Source of the DNA: G963677325 sp963810555
GTDB taxonomy: Bacteria > Bacteroidota > Bacteroidia > Bacteroidales > Prolixibacteraceae
Reading direction: 5' to 3'
Assembly: GCA_963810555.1 (NCBI GenBank)
Contig: CAWENX010000001.1
Location: 62,001-126,000 of the forward strand
DNA: 64,000 nt
The notes under the pieces are model-generated. The model was not told the DNA's origin and did no database searches. It was given only the letters and a program-made list of their open reading frames with translations. This document shows positions 27,931-37,082 of the stretch, in pieces. Position 1 is the first letter of the stretch. The number at the start of each line of letters is the position of its first letter. Both the position numbers and the translations under genes were made by a program.

Positions 27931-28410
27931 ATGAATAGCAGGGACGAGAGAATAGAGTTGATCCGGAAGATCATTTTGGAGGAAGCGATTCACAGTCAGG
28001 ATGAGTTGCAAATCAGGCTCAAAGAGGAGGGTTGCGATGTTACTCAGGCAACGCTTTCAAGGGACTTGAAATTTATGAAGATGATCAAGGTGAGTGATTC
28101 AGAAAATGGCTACATTTACCGCCTTTCCGGCGGAGGGGCTGTGAAAGCTTCTGCGGCAAATGAATCGATAGGGGGCAATTATCTGGCCAGTAATATAATC
28201 GGTATTGATTTTTCAGGAAATCTTGGCGTGCTGAAAACCCTTCCTGGCAATGCAAGCAGTGCCGCTATTCTGATCGATAAAGCGAATGCCAAAGAGATAT
28301 TGGGCACTATAGCCGGTGACGATACCGTATTGCTTATCATGAGGGAAGGGATTACATCAGATGATGTGATTGAAGTTCTTAAATCCATTATACCGGGACT
28401 ATTGTCCTGA
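27931..28410 (+). CDS. argR: Arginine repressor
   Basis: 159 residues from ATG at 27931. N-terminal winged-helix DNA-binding domain (RIELIRKIILEEAIHSQDEL, VTQATLSRDLKFMKMIKV) and C-terminal oligomerisation/arginine-binding domain ending GDDTVLLIMREGITSDDVIE. It should act as an arginine-dependent hexamer. First gene of the arg/pro cluster, with palindromic boxes immediately upstream. A longer frame starting at 27901 overlaps the operator and has no ArgR similarity. Confidence 0.93.
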   Translation: MNSRDERIELIRKIILEEAIHSQDELQIRLKEEGCDVTQATLSRDLKFMKMIKVSDSENGYIYRLSGGGAVKASAANESIGGNYLASNIIGIDFSGNLGVLKTLPGNASSAAILIDKANAKEILGTIAGDDTVLLIMREGITSDDVIEVLKSIIPGLLS

Positions 28411-28433
28411 TTTTTTTGAATTACAAGTTTGAA

Positions 28434-29123
28434 ATGATTTTCAGGAAGAAAGAGGTGAATGATTCAAAGCCCGACATTAAAGTTTTGATTGCAGGGGAGG
28501 AGCATCTTCGTTATGTGGATGAGATCAACGATACTATTGAAAGGGCATCGAAGGAAAGGGGTACGGGTATTGCACGACGCACTTATGAATATATTGCTTC
28601 AAAAATACGTGAAGGCAAGGCGATCATTGCCCTTGACGGAGAGAAGTTTGCAGGCTTCTGTTATATTGAATCGTGGAATGAGGCCAAATATGTTGCCAAT
28701 TCAGGTCTGATTGTTCATTGGGATTACAGGGGGCATGGGATTGCAAGGAGAATAAAACACAAGGCTTTTGAGCTCTCGCGCAAAAAGTATCCCGATGCCA
28801 AGCTGTTCGGGCTTACTACAGGTCTCGCAGTAATGAAGATCAATTCTGAACTGGGATACAGACCGGTTACCTTTTCAGAGCTTACTAATGATGAGCAGTT
28901 CTGGAAAGGATGTCAGAGCTGCGTGAATTATGATATTCTTCAGCGGACGAACAAAACGAAGTGCCTGTGTACAGGGATGCTTTATGATCCTGCGTGGGAA
29001 AAGTCGAACCGAAAACCAAAAACACCGTTCTCGATATTCAGGGAATGGTTGGAGAAGAAAAATAATGATAAACTTATGTTTTCATCAGCAGAGAGAAAAA
29101 AGGTTTCGTGGTTTGGAAGATAA
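28434..29123 (+). CDS. GNAT acyltransferase, probable N-acylglutamate synthase for arginine synthesis
   Basis: About 229 residues from ATG at 28434 (TTG at 28416 is the alternative). GNAT core: IIALDGEKFAGFCYIESW strand pair, acyl-CoA loop DYRGHGIARRIKHKAFELS, and KINSELGYRPVTF. The C-terminal part has paired cysteines (GCQSCVNYDI and KCLCTGML) unusual for GNATs. In Bacteroides a gene of this type between argR and argG supplies the first step, acylation of glutamate, probably with succinyl-CoA; I recall this but cannot verify it here. No argA or argJ is present. With a carbamoyltransferase of the succinyl type in this cluster, N-succinylglutamate synthase is the best functional guess. Confidence 0.75.
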   Translation: MIFRKKEVNDSKPDIKVLIAGEEHLRYVDEINDTIERASKERGTGIARRTYEYIASKIREGKAIIALDGEKFAGFCYIESWNEAKYVANSGLIVHWDYRGHGIARRIKHKAFELSRKKYPDAKLFGLTTGLAVMKINSELGYRPVTFSELTNDEQFWKGCQSCVNYDILQRTNKTKCLCTGMLYDPAWEKSNRKPKTPFSIFREWLEKKNNDKLMFSSAERKKVSWFGR

Positions 29124-29326
29124 ATTAACAATTAATGTGCTGATCCTGAAGGATCGGGACAAGTTGTGCTGATGCGTTAATGTGTTGATGAAAAAGGGTT
29201 CACGCAAAGGACGCAAAGAAAACATGAAGTTCGCAAAGTAAAAAGTTACATCGAGTTACACAAAGACAATAAAAGAGATACACAGAGAAAATTAAATACT
29301 GGAAGGAAACCAGAAGAAAATAAAAG
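29124..29326. other. Intergenic region with degenerate CGCAAAG and CACAGAG repeats
   Basis: 29195-29245 carries TTCACGCAAAG, GACGCAAAG and TTCGCAAAG; 29250-29290 carries ACACAAAG and ACACAGAG. Similar to 25905-25945. No gene. Confidence 0.45.
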
Positions 29327-30517
29327 ATGATGAAAGATAAAGTAGTACTGGCATTCAGCGGAGGGCTGGATACATCGTTCTGCGCTATTTACCTTGCAGT
29401 TGAGAAAGGGATGGAGGTGCATACCGTGACAGCCAACACAGGAGGGTTTTCGGATGAAGATCTTGCAGTGATCGAAAAGAAGGCCTATGCACTGGGAGTT
29501 AAATCGCACAAGAACATCGATATCACGGATGATTATTACCATAAAGGAATCCGCTACATGGTTTACGGTAATGTGCTAAGGAACAATACCTATCCCATAT
29601 CGGTGAGTTCGGAGCGGATATTCCAGGCACTGGCGGCAATTGAATATGCAAAGAGCATGAATGCGACACATGTAGCACACGGAAGCACAGGCGCAGGGAA
29701 TGACCAGATACGTTTTGATCTTGCTTTTGAGGTGCTTGCTCCTCATATCAAAATCCTTACCCCCACACGCGACCTGGAATTGTCAAGGGAAGCGGAGATT
29801 GCTTATCTCAGGGAACATGGAGTGAAAGACAACTTTGAAAAGATGGCTTACTCCATTAACAAAGGTCTTTGGGGAACAAGCATTGGGGGCAAGGAAACTC
29901 TTCAAAGTGATAAAACACTTCCCGAAGAGGCTTATCCCACTCATTTACAAAAAGAAGGAGAAGAAATACTCACCCTTAACTTTGTGCAGGGGCAGTTGAA
30001 AACAGTAAATGGTAAATCTTTTGATAATCCAGTTGAAGCTATACAGGAAGTTGAGAAAATCGGTTCTGCGTGGGCAATCGGACGCGATATGCATATTGGG
30101 GACACAATTATCGGCATAAAGGGACGCGTTGGATTTGAGGCCGCAGCGCCGATGCTGATCATCAAAGCCCACCAGATGCTTGAGAAACACACACTCACCA
30201 AATGGCAGCAATACTGGAAAGATCAACTGGGCAACTGGTACGGGATGTTTCTTCATGAAGCGATGTACCTTGAACCGGTGATGAGGGATATTGAGAAATT
30301 TCTTGAGAGCAGCCAGGAAAATGTTACGGGACAGGTGATAATCCGGTTGATACCCTATACCTTTCAGCTTGTGGGGATTGAATCAGAACATGATTTGATG
30401 AAATCGGAATTTGGGCAGTACGGGGAAATGAACAAAGGCTGGACAGCAGATGACGCAAAGGGATTTACTAAGATTCTTGCCAATCAGCTAAAGATATATC
30501 ATTCAGTAAATAAATAA
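29327..30517 (+). CDS. argG: Argininosuccinate synthase
   Basis: 396 residues. Joins citrulline and aspartate with ATP to argininosuccinate. N-terminal PP-loop LAFSGGLDTSFCAIYL, then THVAHGSTGAGNDQIRFDL and IGRDMHIGDTIIGIKGR. Length and motifs fit the shorter Bacteroidota form of ArgG. Frame intact. argH, which would complete the pathway, is not in the window. Confidence 0.95.
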   Translation: MMKDKVVLAFSGGLDTSFCAIYLAVEKGMEVHTVTANTGGFSDEDLAVIEKKAYALGVKSHKNIDITDDYYHKGIRYMVYGNVLRNNTYPISVSSERIFQALAAIEYAKSMNATHVAHGSTGAGNDQIRFDLAFEVLAPHIKILTPTRDLELSREAEIAYLREHGVKDNFEKMAYSINKGLWGTSIGGKETLQSDKTLPEEAYPTHLQKEGEEILTLNFVQGQLKTVNGKSFDNPVEAIQEVEKIGSAWAIGRDMHIGDTIIGIKGRVGFEAAAPMLIIKAHQMLEKHTLTKWQQYWKDQLGNWYGMFLHEAMYLEPVMRDIEKFLESSQENVTGQVIIRLIPYTFQLVGIESEHDLMKSEFGQYGEMNKGWTADDAKGFTKILANQLKIYHSVNK

Positions 30518-30518
30518 T

Positions 30519-30546
30519 ACGAATTACGAATTACGAATTACGAGTT
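30519..30546. repeat. Heptanucleotide array, four units ACGAATT
   Basis: ACGAATT x3 and ACGAGTT in exact 7-nt period, starting 2 bases after the argG stop and ending 17 bases before argC. Confidence 0.75.
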
Positions 30547-30562
30547 TGCAAAAAAGGAAAAA

Positions 30563-31543
30563 ATGCCTGAGCAGAAAAAGATTAGGGTCGGGATTATAGG
30601 CGGGGCAGGATATACAGCCGGAGAGCTGATCCGAATCCTGCTTAACCATCCCTACGCAGAATTAAAATATATCCGGAGCAGCAGCAACGACGGGAGACCT
30701 GTTTCATCTGTACACATTGATCTTTTGGGGGATACTGATCTCATATTCAGTAACGTCGAACCAGAGGATGTTGATGTTGTCTTTATCTGCTCAGGACACG
30801 GAAAATCGCTTGAATTTGTAAAACAGAATAGTCTGCCTGAAAGGATAAAAATCATCGATCTAAGTCATGATTTCCGTCTTAAACGGGAAGGGAATGATTT
30901 CATTTACGGATTACCTGAGTTGAATCGAAACTTGATCAGAAAAGCTAACAAGATAGCCAATCCGGGATGTTTTGCCACCGCGATTGAACTGGCAGTACTT
31001 CCGCTTGCAGGTGCAGGAGCGCTAAAGGACGATATTCATGTGACCGCTATCACAGGCTCTACAGGGGCAGGACAGGAACCCACAAAGACAACGCATTTCA
31101 GTTGGAGGGACAGCAATCTTTCGGCATATAAGGCTTTTGAGCACCAGCACCTCGGAGAGGTCATTCAGAGTATAAATCAGGCACAGCCTGGATTTGAAAA
31201 AGATGTTAATTTTATTCCTGTGAGGGGAAATCATACGAGGGGGATATTCGCGACTGCATACACAAAATATGATGGCACTATTGAGGAAGCAGTAAAGCTG
31301 TTCAGCGATTTTTATGCCTCGCATCCATTCGTGCATATTTCACCTGTCAATATTGATCTTAAGCAGGTAGTCAATACCAACAAGGCTTTGCTTTATCTGG
31401 AAAAGCATGGCGATAAACTGCTGATCATTTCCTGTATCGATAATCTTCTTAAAGGAGCATCGGGGCAGGCAGTTCAGAATATGAACCTGATGTTTGGGAT
31501 TGAAGAAGAGAGCGGGCTGAGGATGAAGGCTACAGCCTATTAA
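30563..31543 (+). CDS. argC: N-acyl-gamma-glutamyl-phosphate reductase
   Basis: 326 residues. NADPH-binding RVGIIGGAGYTAGELIRIL at the N-terminus, active-site Cys near residue 136 in ANPGCFATAIELA, and the FIPVRGNHTRGIFATAY segment of the substrate domain. It reduces N-acylglutamyl phosphate to the semialdehyde; whether the acyl is acetyl or succinyl cannot be read from this protein, but the carbamoyltransferase suggests succinyl. Confidence 0.94.
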   Translation: MPEQKKIRVGIIGGAGYTAGELIRILLNHPYAELKYIRSSSNDGRPVSSVHIDLLGDTDLIFSNVEPEDVDVVFICSGHGKSLEFVKQNSLPERIKIIDLSHDFRLKREGNDFIYGLPELNRNLIRKANKIANPGCFATAIELAVLPLAGAGALKDDIHVTAITGSTGAGQEPTKTTHFSWRDSNLSAYKAFEHQHLGEVIQSINQAQPGFEKDVNFIPVRGNHTRGIFATAYTKYDGTIEEAVKLFSDFYASHPFVHISPVNIDLKQVVNTNKALLYLEKHGDKLLIISCIDNLLKGASGQAVQNMNLMFGIEEESGLRMKATAY

Positions 31544-31626
31544 TGAAAGAATTAAGAATTAAGGAATTAAGCAATTAAAGTATAGAGAATTCGTGCAATT
31601 CGTTATAATTTGTGAAATTATTTGGA

Positions 31627-32752
31627 ATGAAGCTATTTGATGTTTACCCGCTTTTTGATGTTACACCGGTTTCGGCCAAAGGATGTTATATAACCGATGA
31701 GAAGGGCACTGAATACCTTGACCTTTACGGAGGACATGCCGTAATTTCAGTGGGACATTCTCATCCTTACTATATGAACAAGATTACAGAACAGCTTAAC
31801 AGGATCGGTTTTTACTCCAATTCAGTTAAAAATCCACTTCAGGAAGAATTGGCAATCAAGCTTGGCGAACAATCAGGATATGGAGATTATTCATTATTTC
31901 TTTGCAACTCAGGAGCAGAGGCTAACGAGAATGCACTGAAACTGGCATCATTCCATACGGGGAAGAGACGTATCCTTTATTTTGACAAGGCTTTCCACGG
32001 AAGGACATCTGCCGCTGTGGCTGTCACAGATAATCCCAAAATCATCTCTCCTTTAAATGATACGATAGACAGGAAACTTCTGCCTTTGAATGATGCGGAT
32101 GCCCTTGAGTCAGAACTTAAGAAAGGTGATGTGGCAGCAGTGATTATAGAAGGGATTCAAGGGATTGGCGGCTGCAGGGTTCCTGAACCATCGTTTCTCG
32201 AAGCGGCAGGACGATTATGTGAAAAGCACGGGGCGGTGCTGATCCTCGATGAAATACAGTCGGGATACGGACGTAGCGGGAAATTTTTCGCCCATCAGTA
32301 TTCAAATGTCAAACCTGATGTGATTACGGTTGCCAAAGGAATGGGGAACGGATTTCCGGTGGGCGGTGTACTCATCAGCCCGAAATTCACTCCCTGGTTT
32401 GGGATGCTGGGTACAACATTTGGCGGTAATTACCTGGCATGTGCTGCGGGTATCGCTGTTCTGGATATTATGAAGAAAGAGAATCTTATTGAAAATGCAT
32501 TTAAAACAGGGAGTTATCTATTTGAGAAAGTTTCAGGGATCAAAGGGATTAAAGAAGTAAGGGGAAGGGGCATGATGATCGGGCTGGAATTTGATTTTGC
32601 CATCAGCGAGGTGAGGAAACGGTTGCTTTACGAAGAAAAGATATTCACTGGAGTGACGGGAACCAACACTATAAGGATACTGCCGCCTTTAACACTTAAG
32701 AAAGAAGCAGGCTGACCGTTTTGTCCAAGCGTTGGCAAAGGTGCTGAATTAA
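31627..32752 (+). CDS. argD: Acylornithine aminotransferase, frame broken near the 3' end
   Basis: About 375 residues. PLP fold type I class III aminotransferase: NSGAEANENALKLA, FHGRTSAAVAVT, ILDEIQSGYGRSGKFF, and the PLP lysine in TVAKGMGNGFPVGG. Start at ATG 31627 gives MKLFDVYPLFDVTPVSAKG. An extra G near 32706 makes a premature stop at 32715; in the next frame QADRFVQALAKVLN follows to a TAA at 32752, the expected C-terminal helix. It converts N-acylglutamate semialdehyde to N-acylornithine. Confidence 0.92.
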
Positions 32753-32794
32753 TGTTAAATTGCATGCTGTTTAATTGATGAAATCAGGATCGCG

Positions 32795-33600
32795 ATGGAA
32801 ATAAAAAATCTTAAAATTGCCATTATCGGTGGAGGCAACCTGGGAAGATCCGTTGTGGAGGGTTTTCTGAAAGCCGGTATCGATGCTTCAAAGATTGTCG
32901 TCACACGAAGGAGGACACATCTGCTTGATGATCTTTCTGATAAAGGAGTGAGGATTGAAAAGGACAACAGAACTGCTATTCACGGAGCAGATCTTAATTA
33001 TTATTTCAGTGAAACCATATCAGGCTGTTGATGTGATCAGCTGAATTGAAATCCTCACTTAAACCAGGTCAGTTTGTTGCTTCACTGATGACAGGCATCA
33101 GCATTGCACAGCTCAAGGAGCTTTTACCACTGGGGGTTATACCTTTCAGAGTAATGCCAAATACCGCAGTTGCTCTTCAGGAGTCGATGACCTGTATCGC
33201 TGCCCCAGACTGCACAGATGAACAAAATGACCTTATCAGAGAGCTTTTTGAAACGCTCGGGGAAGTTATTTTTATGAACGAAGAATTAATGGTAGCTGCG
33301 ACAGTACTGGGGGCATGCGGCATTGCTTTTGCGTTGCGCTTTATACGTGCTGCTATCCAGGGAGGTGTTGAAATAGGGTTCAGTTCGGATATGGCCCAGC
33401 AAATAGTTGCACAGACTGTTAAAGGTGCAGCTGAACTGGTTCTGCAAACAGGCCACCATCCGGAACAGGAGATTGATAAAGTCACCACTCCCAAGGGGAT
33501 TACCATATCGGGTCTCAATGAAATGGAGCACCAGGGATTTTCGTCAGCCCTGATCAAAGGACTTCTGACATCGTATAACAAGATCAACAATTCCAAATAA
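32795..33600 (+). CDS. proC: Pyrroline-5-carboxylate reductase, frame broken twice
   Basis: About 268 residues when joined: Rossmann motif IAIIGGGNLGRSVVEGFLKA, then ADLIIISVKPYQAVDVI recovered by removing one A near 32996, and one T near 33042 before LKSSLKPGQFVASLMTGIS. The C-terminal half has PFRVMPNTAVALQESMT and the signature VTTPKGITISGLNEME. It catalyses the last step of proline synthesis with NAD(P)H. Lies between argD and the XRE-cupin gene. Confidence 0.9.
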
Positions 33601-33623
33601 TACGGATTTCAAACTTGTGCCAG

Positions 33624-34175
33624 ATGGAAGATCAAATTAGACAGATTGCCGAAAGGTTAAAAGGTATGCGTGAGGTTCTTGAAATCTCTGTTGAAGAGGC
33701 TGCAAAAACCTGCGGCATTGAAAAAGAAGAATACCTGAAATATGAGAGCGGAGAGCATGATATTCCGGTAAGTATTCTTCACAGGATGTCACACACTTAC
33801 AATTTTGAACTGACCAGCCTTTTGTCAGGAGAGGAGCCTCATATGCATTCATATACATTAACGAGAAAAGATAAAGGAATTATCGTTGATCGCAGACAGG
33901 CTTATAAGTACCAGTCACTGGCAGGGAATTTTCTAAACCGCAAGGCAGAGCCTTTTATTGTGATCGTTGAACCGAAAGAAGAAACAACTGTCACTTACAA
34001 TACCCATCCTGGTCAGGAATTTAATTATATGCTCGAAGGGAAGATGAGATTCTATATAGGGGACAAGGAAATGATCCTAAATCCGGGTGATTCAGTTTAT
34101 TTTGATTCAGGATTACCGCACAGCATGAAAGCGGAGGATGGTAGAATGGCTAAATTCCTTGCAATAATTCTTTAA
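33624..34175 (+). CDS. XRE-family regulator with C-terminal cupin domain
   Basis: 183 residues from ATG at 33624. Residues 1-65 form an XRE helix-turn-helix (GMREVLEISVEEAAKTCGIE, EYLKYESGEHDIP), residues 95-183 a cupin (THPGQEFNYMLEGKMRFYIG, LNPGDSVYFDSGLPHSMKA) with His ligands. Such proteins sense a small molecule and control neighbouring genes. It is 11 bases upstream of an acyl-CoA synthetase-like gene, a common pairing, so that gene is the likely target. Confidence 0.88.
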   Translation: MEDQIRQIAERLKGMREVLEISVEEAAKTCGIEKEEYLKYESGEHDIPVSILHRMSHTYNFELTSLLSGEEPHMHSYTLTRKDKGIIVDRRQAYKYQSLAGNFLNRKAEPFIVIVEPKEETTVTYNTHPGQEFNYMLEGKMRFYIGDKEMILNPGDSVYFDSGLPHSMKAEDGRMAKFLAIIL

Positions 34176-34186
34176 GATCATCAGGC

Positions 34187-35854
34187 ATGTTTGAAAAGTA
34201 CCTTAAAAAATCCCAATTTGAATCGCTCGAAGACTTTCTGAAGAATTTTGAAGTCCTTATTCCCGGTAATTTTAACTTTGCTTATGATGTCGTTGATGAG
34301 TATGCCAGGATCAGTCCTTCGAAAAGGGCGATATGCTGGGTTAATGACAAGGGGAGCCATCATGATTTTACATTTGGGGAACTAAAGGAAAAAAGCGATG
34401 CGGCAGCTTCGTTTTTCCAATCGATAGGGATCGGACGCGGGGATAAAGTTATGCTTATCCTTAAGAGACGATTCGAATTCTGGTTTTCAATTCTTGCCCT
34501 GCATAAAATCGGGGCCATTTGCATTCCCGCTACACATTTATTGACGCCAAAAGATATCATTTACAGGAATAATGCTGCCGGTACAAAAATGATTGTCTGC
34601 GTTGATGAACCTGAGATAATCAAAAATGTGAATGATGCAATGGCTGATTCCCTTACAGTTGAGACACTTGTCAGTGTCGGAGATTTAAAACATGAAGGAT
34701 GGTGGTCATTCAATGAAGGGACCGGCAATGCCAAACCTTTTATACGTCCAATCGGGGATGCGGCCTCAAAGAATGACGATATTTCCTTGTTATACTTTAC
34801 ATCGGGCACCACTGCCAATCCTAAAATGGTTTCGCATGATTTTACCTATCCGCTTGGACACATCAGTACAGCTAAGTATTGGCAAAATGTCGAAAATGAC
34901 GGACTGCATTTCACAATGTCTGATTCGGGATGGGCTAAATCAGTCTGGGGAAAAATATATGGTCAGTGGCTTGCAGGATGTGCGGTGTTCGTATATGATT
35001 TTGAGAAATTCGTTCCTGATGATATTCTCGATAAGATATGCAGGTATGGTGTAACGAGTTTCTGTGCCCCTCCAACTATTTACAGGTTCCTTATCCGCGA
35101 AGATTTCTCAAAATATGATCTGTCAAAACTAAAGTGGGCGACTGTTGCAGGTGAGCCTTTAAATCCTTCGGTTTATGAGACCTTTTACAGGCAAACCGGA
35201 TTAAAGCTTCATGAAGGATTTGGACAGACAGAAACTACTTTACAGATAGCCACCTTTCCATGGATGGAGCCAAAACCCGGATCTATGGGAGTTCCTTCTC
35301 CTCAATTCGGAGTTCAGCTTGTTGATCCGGATAACCATCCCTGCGAAGACGGAGAAGTAGGACAGATCGTGATACGGACCAGCGACAGAAAAAACGTGGG
35401 TTTGTTTTCAGGCTATTACAGAGATGAAGAAAGAACCGCTTCGTCTCATTATGATGGAGTATATTACACCGGAGACCTTGCCTGGCGTGATGAAGACGGC
35501 TATTACTGGTTTGTGGGACGGGTAGATGATGTGATCAAAAGTTCAGGTTACAGGATCGGGCCTTTCGAGGTAGAAAGCGCCCTCATGACCCATCCGGCAG
35601 TAATCGAATGTGCGGTTACAGGAGTTCCTGATGAAGTGCGTGGACAATTAATAAAGGCAACTATAATTCTTGCACCGGAGTATCGTCCCGGCGATGAAAA
35701 CCTTGCGAAAGAAATACAGGAGCACGTAAAAACTGTAACAGCACCCTATAAATATCCGAGAATCATTGAATTTGTGACTGAATTGCCAAAGACCATCAGC
35801 GGTAAGATACGCAGGGTAGAGATCAGGGAAAAAAGCATTAAAGCAGGGAATTGA
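34187..35854 (+). CDS. AMP-forming acyl-CoA synthetase
   Basis: 555 residues, ANL superfamily. Motifs: LLYFTSGTTANPKMVSHDF (P-loop), HEGFGQTETTLQIATFP, YYTGDLAWRDEDGYYWFVGR, and the C-terminal catalytic Lys in PKTISGKIRRVEI. It resembles medium-chain or acetyl-CoA synthetase-like members. Acid substrate unknown. It sits with an XRE-cupin regulator inside the arg/pro cluster, an unexplained position. After the stop another frame stays open to 35930 and encodes IEESLAANSKDIYKKVV onward, so a one-base insertion near 35850 may hide a 28-residue tail. Confidence 0.9.
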   Translation: MFEKYLKKSQFESLEDFLKNFEVLIPGNFNFAYDVVDEYARISPSKRAICWVNDKGSHHDFTFGELKEKSDAAASFFQSIGIGRGDKVMLILKRRFEFWFSILALHKIGAICIPATHLLTPKDIIYRNNAAGTKMIVCVDEPEIIKNVNDAMADSLTVETLVSVGDLKHEGWWSFNEGTGNAKPFIRPIGDAASKNDDISLLYFTSGTTANPKMVSHDFTYPLGHISTAKYWQNVENDGLHFTMSDSGWAKSVWGKIYGQWLAGCAVFVYDFEKFVPDDILDKICRYGVTSFCAPPTIYRFLIREDFSKYDLSKLKWATVAGEPLNPSVYETFYRQTGLKLHEGFGQTETTLQIATFPWMEPKPGSMGVPSPQFGVQLVDPDNHPCEDGEVGQIVIRTSDRKNVGLFSGYYRDEERTASSHYDGVYYTGDLAWRDEDGYYWFVGRVDDVIKSSGYRIGPFEVESALMTHPAVIECAVTGVPDEVRGQLIKATIILAPEYRPGDENLAKEIQEHVKTVTAPYKYPRIIEFVTELPKTISGKIRRVEIREKSIKAGN

Positions 35855-35968
35855 GGAATCTCTTGCGGCAAACTCAAAGGATATTTATAAAAAAGTGGTC
35901 ACTGGTAACGAAGTGATGAAACTAAAATAAGACTTCTTTACGATGCAAAACTTCAATAATAAAAGGAT

Positions 35969-35976
35969 TAAATTTG
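35969..35976 (+). promoter_or_regulatory. proB: Possible -7 element (TAAATTTG) for proBA
   Basis: Matches TAnnTTTG, 15 bases before the proB ATG; no TTTG at 19-21 nt upstream. It suggests proBA can be transcribed separately from the upstream arg genes. Confidence 0.4.
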
Positions 35977-35991
35977 GCGTAATTTTAAACT

Positions 35992-37077
35992 ATGTCCTTA
36001 TTGTACAATAAAATATCTGTAAAAGTCGGAAGTAATGTTCTTACCCGTGAAGACGGCATGTTGAATGTCACAAGGATGGCTCATATTGTCGATCAGATTG
36101 CAGCGCTTCATAAACAGGGATTACAGATTATTCTTGTCACATCAGGTGCTGTTGCTGCCGGACGCGCTGAGGTTGAACCACAGCATAAACTCGATACAAT
36201 TTCAAGCCGTCAGCTTTGGTCTGCAGTAGGGCAGGTCAAATTAATCAACAGGTATGCAGATTTATTTCGTGAGCACGGTTTAATCTGCGCCCAGGTACTT
36301 ACAACAAAGGAAAATTTCAGAGACCGGCATCATTACCTTAATATGCGAAACTGCATATCAACACTTCTCGAAAACGGAGTTGTTCCCGTTATCAATGAGA
36401 ATGATACGATTTCCATTACCGAGCTGATGTTTACAGATAATGATGAACTCTCAGGCCTTATCACCTCGATGATGGACATGGAAGCCTTGATTATCCTTAC
36501 CAATGTTGACGGCGTATTCAATAAATTGCCGGGTGAGCCTGACAGTAAGCTCATTACGGAGATCAGACATGGAGAATACCCCGAAATTGATGCCATTTCG
36601 CCTGTCAAATCGAGTTTTGGCAAAGGTGGAATGTTTACAAAATTTAATATTGCTTCAAAACTTGCAGGACAGGGAATTTCTGTGCATATTGCAAATGGAG
36701 AAAAGCATAACTCGCTGATCAACATTATCAGGAACAACTCCGATGCAGTTCATACTCATTTTGTTCCCGCAAAGAAAAAATCAACGGGAGTAAGAAAATG
36801 GCTTGCCCATTCAGACGACTTCGCGCGGGGCGAGGTCTTTATTAATGACGGCGCCGGGGATGCTTTACTTTCGGATAAAGCGATCAGTTTACTGCTTATC
36901 GGCATAACCAAAGTTGAAGGATATTTTAAGGAGGGAGATATCGTGCGGGTCAAGAATAGTAAAGGAGAACTGATCGGACTTGGCAAGTCATCCTATTCTT
37001 CAGATGAAACTTTGTCGGAAATGGGGAGTAAAAAATCAAAGCCATTTATTCATTACGATTATTTATATCTATTTTGA
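35992..37077 (+). CDS. proB: Glutamate 5-kinase
   Basis: 361 residues: amino-acid kinase domain (ISVKVGSNVLTREDG, ILVTSGAVAAGRAEV, PVINENDTISI, FGKGGMFTKFNIASKLA) followed by a PUA domain (ARGEVFINDGAGDALLSDKA). Catalyses ATP-dependent phosphorylation of glutamate, the regulated first step of proline synthesis, usually feedback-inhibited by proline. The stop is 5 bases before the proA ATG. Confidence 0.94.
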   Translation: MSLLYNKISVKVGSNVLTREDGMLNVTRMAHIVDQIAALHKQGLQIILVTSGAVAAGRAEVEPQHKLDTISSRQLWSAVGQVKLINRYADLFREHGLICAQVLTTKENFRDRHHYLNMRNCISTLLENGVVPVINENDTISITELMFTDNDELSGLITSMMDMEALIILTNVDGVFNKLPGEPDSKLITEIRHGEYPEIDAISPVKSSFGKGGMFTKFNIASKLAGQGISVHIANGEKHNSLINIIRNNSDAVHTHFVPAKKKSTGVRKWLAHSDDFARGEVFINDGAGDALLSDKAISLLLIGITKVEGYFKEGDIVRVKNSKGELIGLGKSSYSSDETLSEMGSKKSKPFIHYDYLYLF

Positions 37078-37082
37078 TTCAT

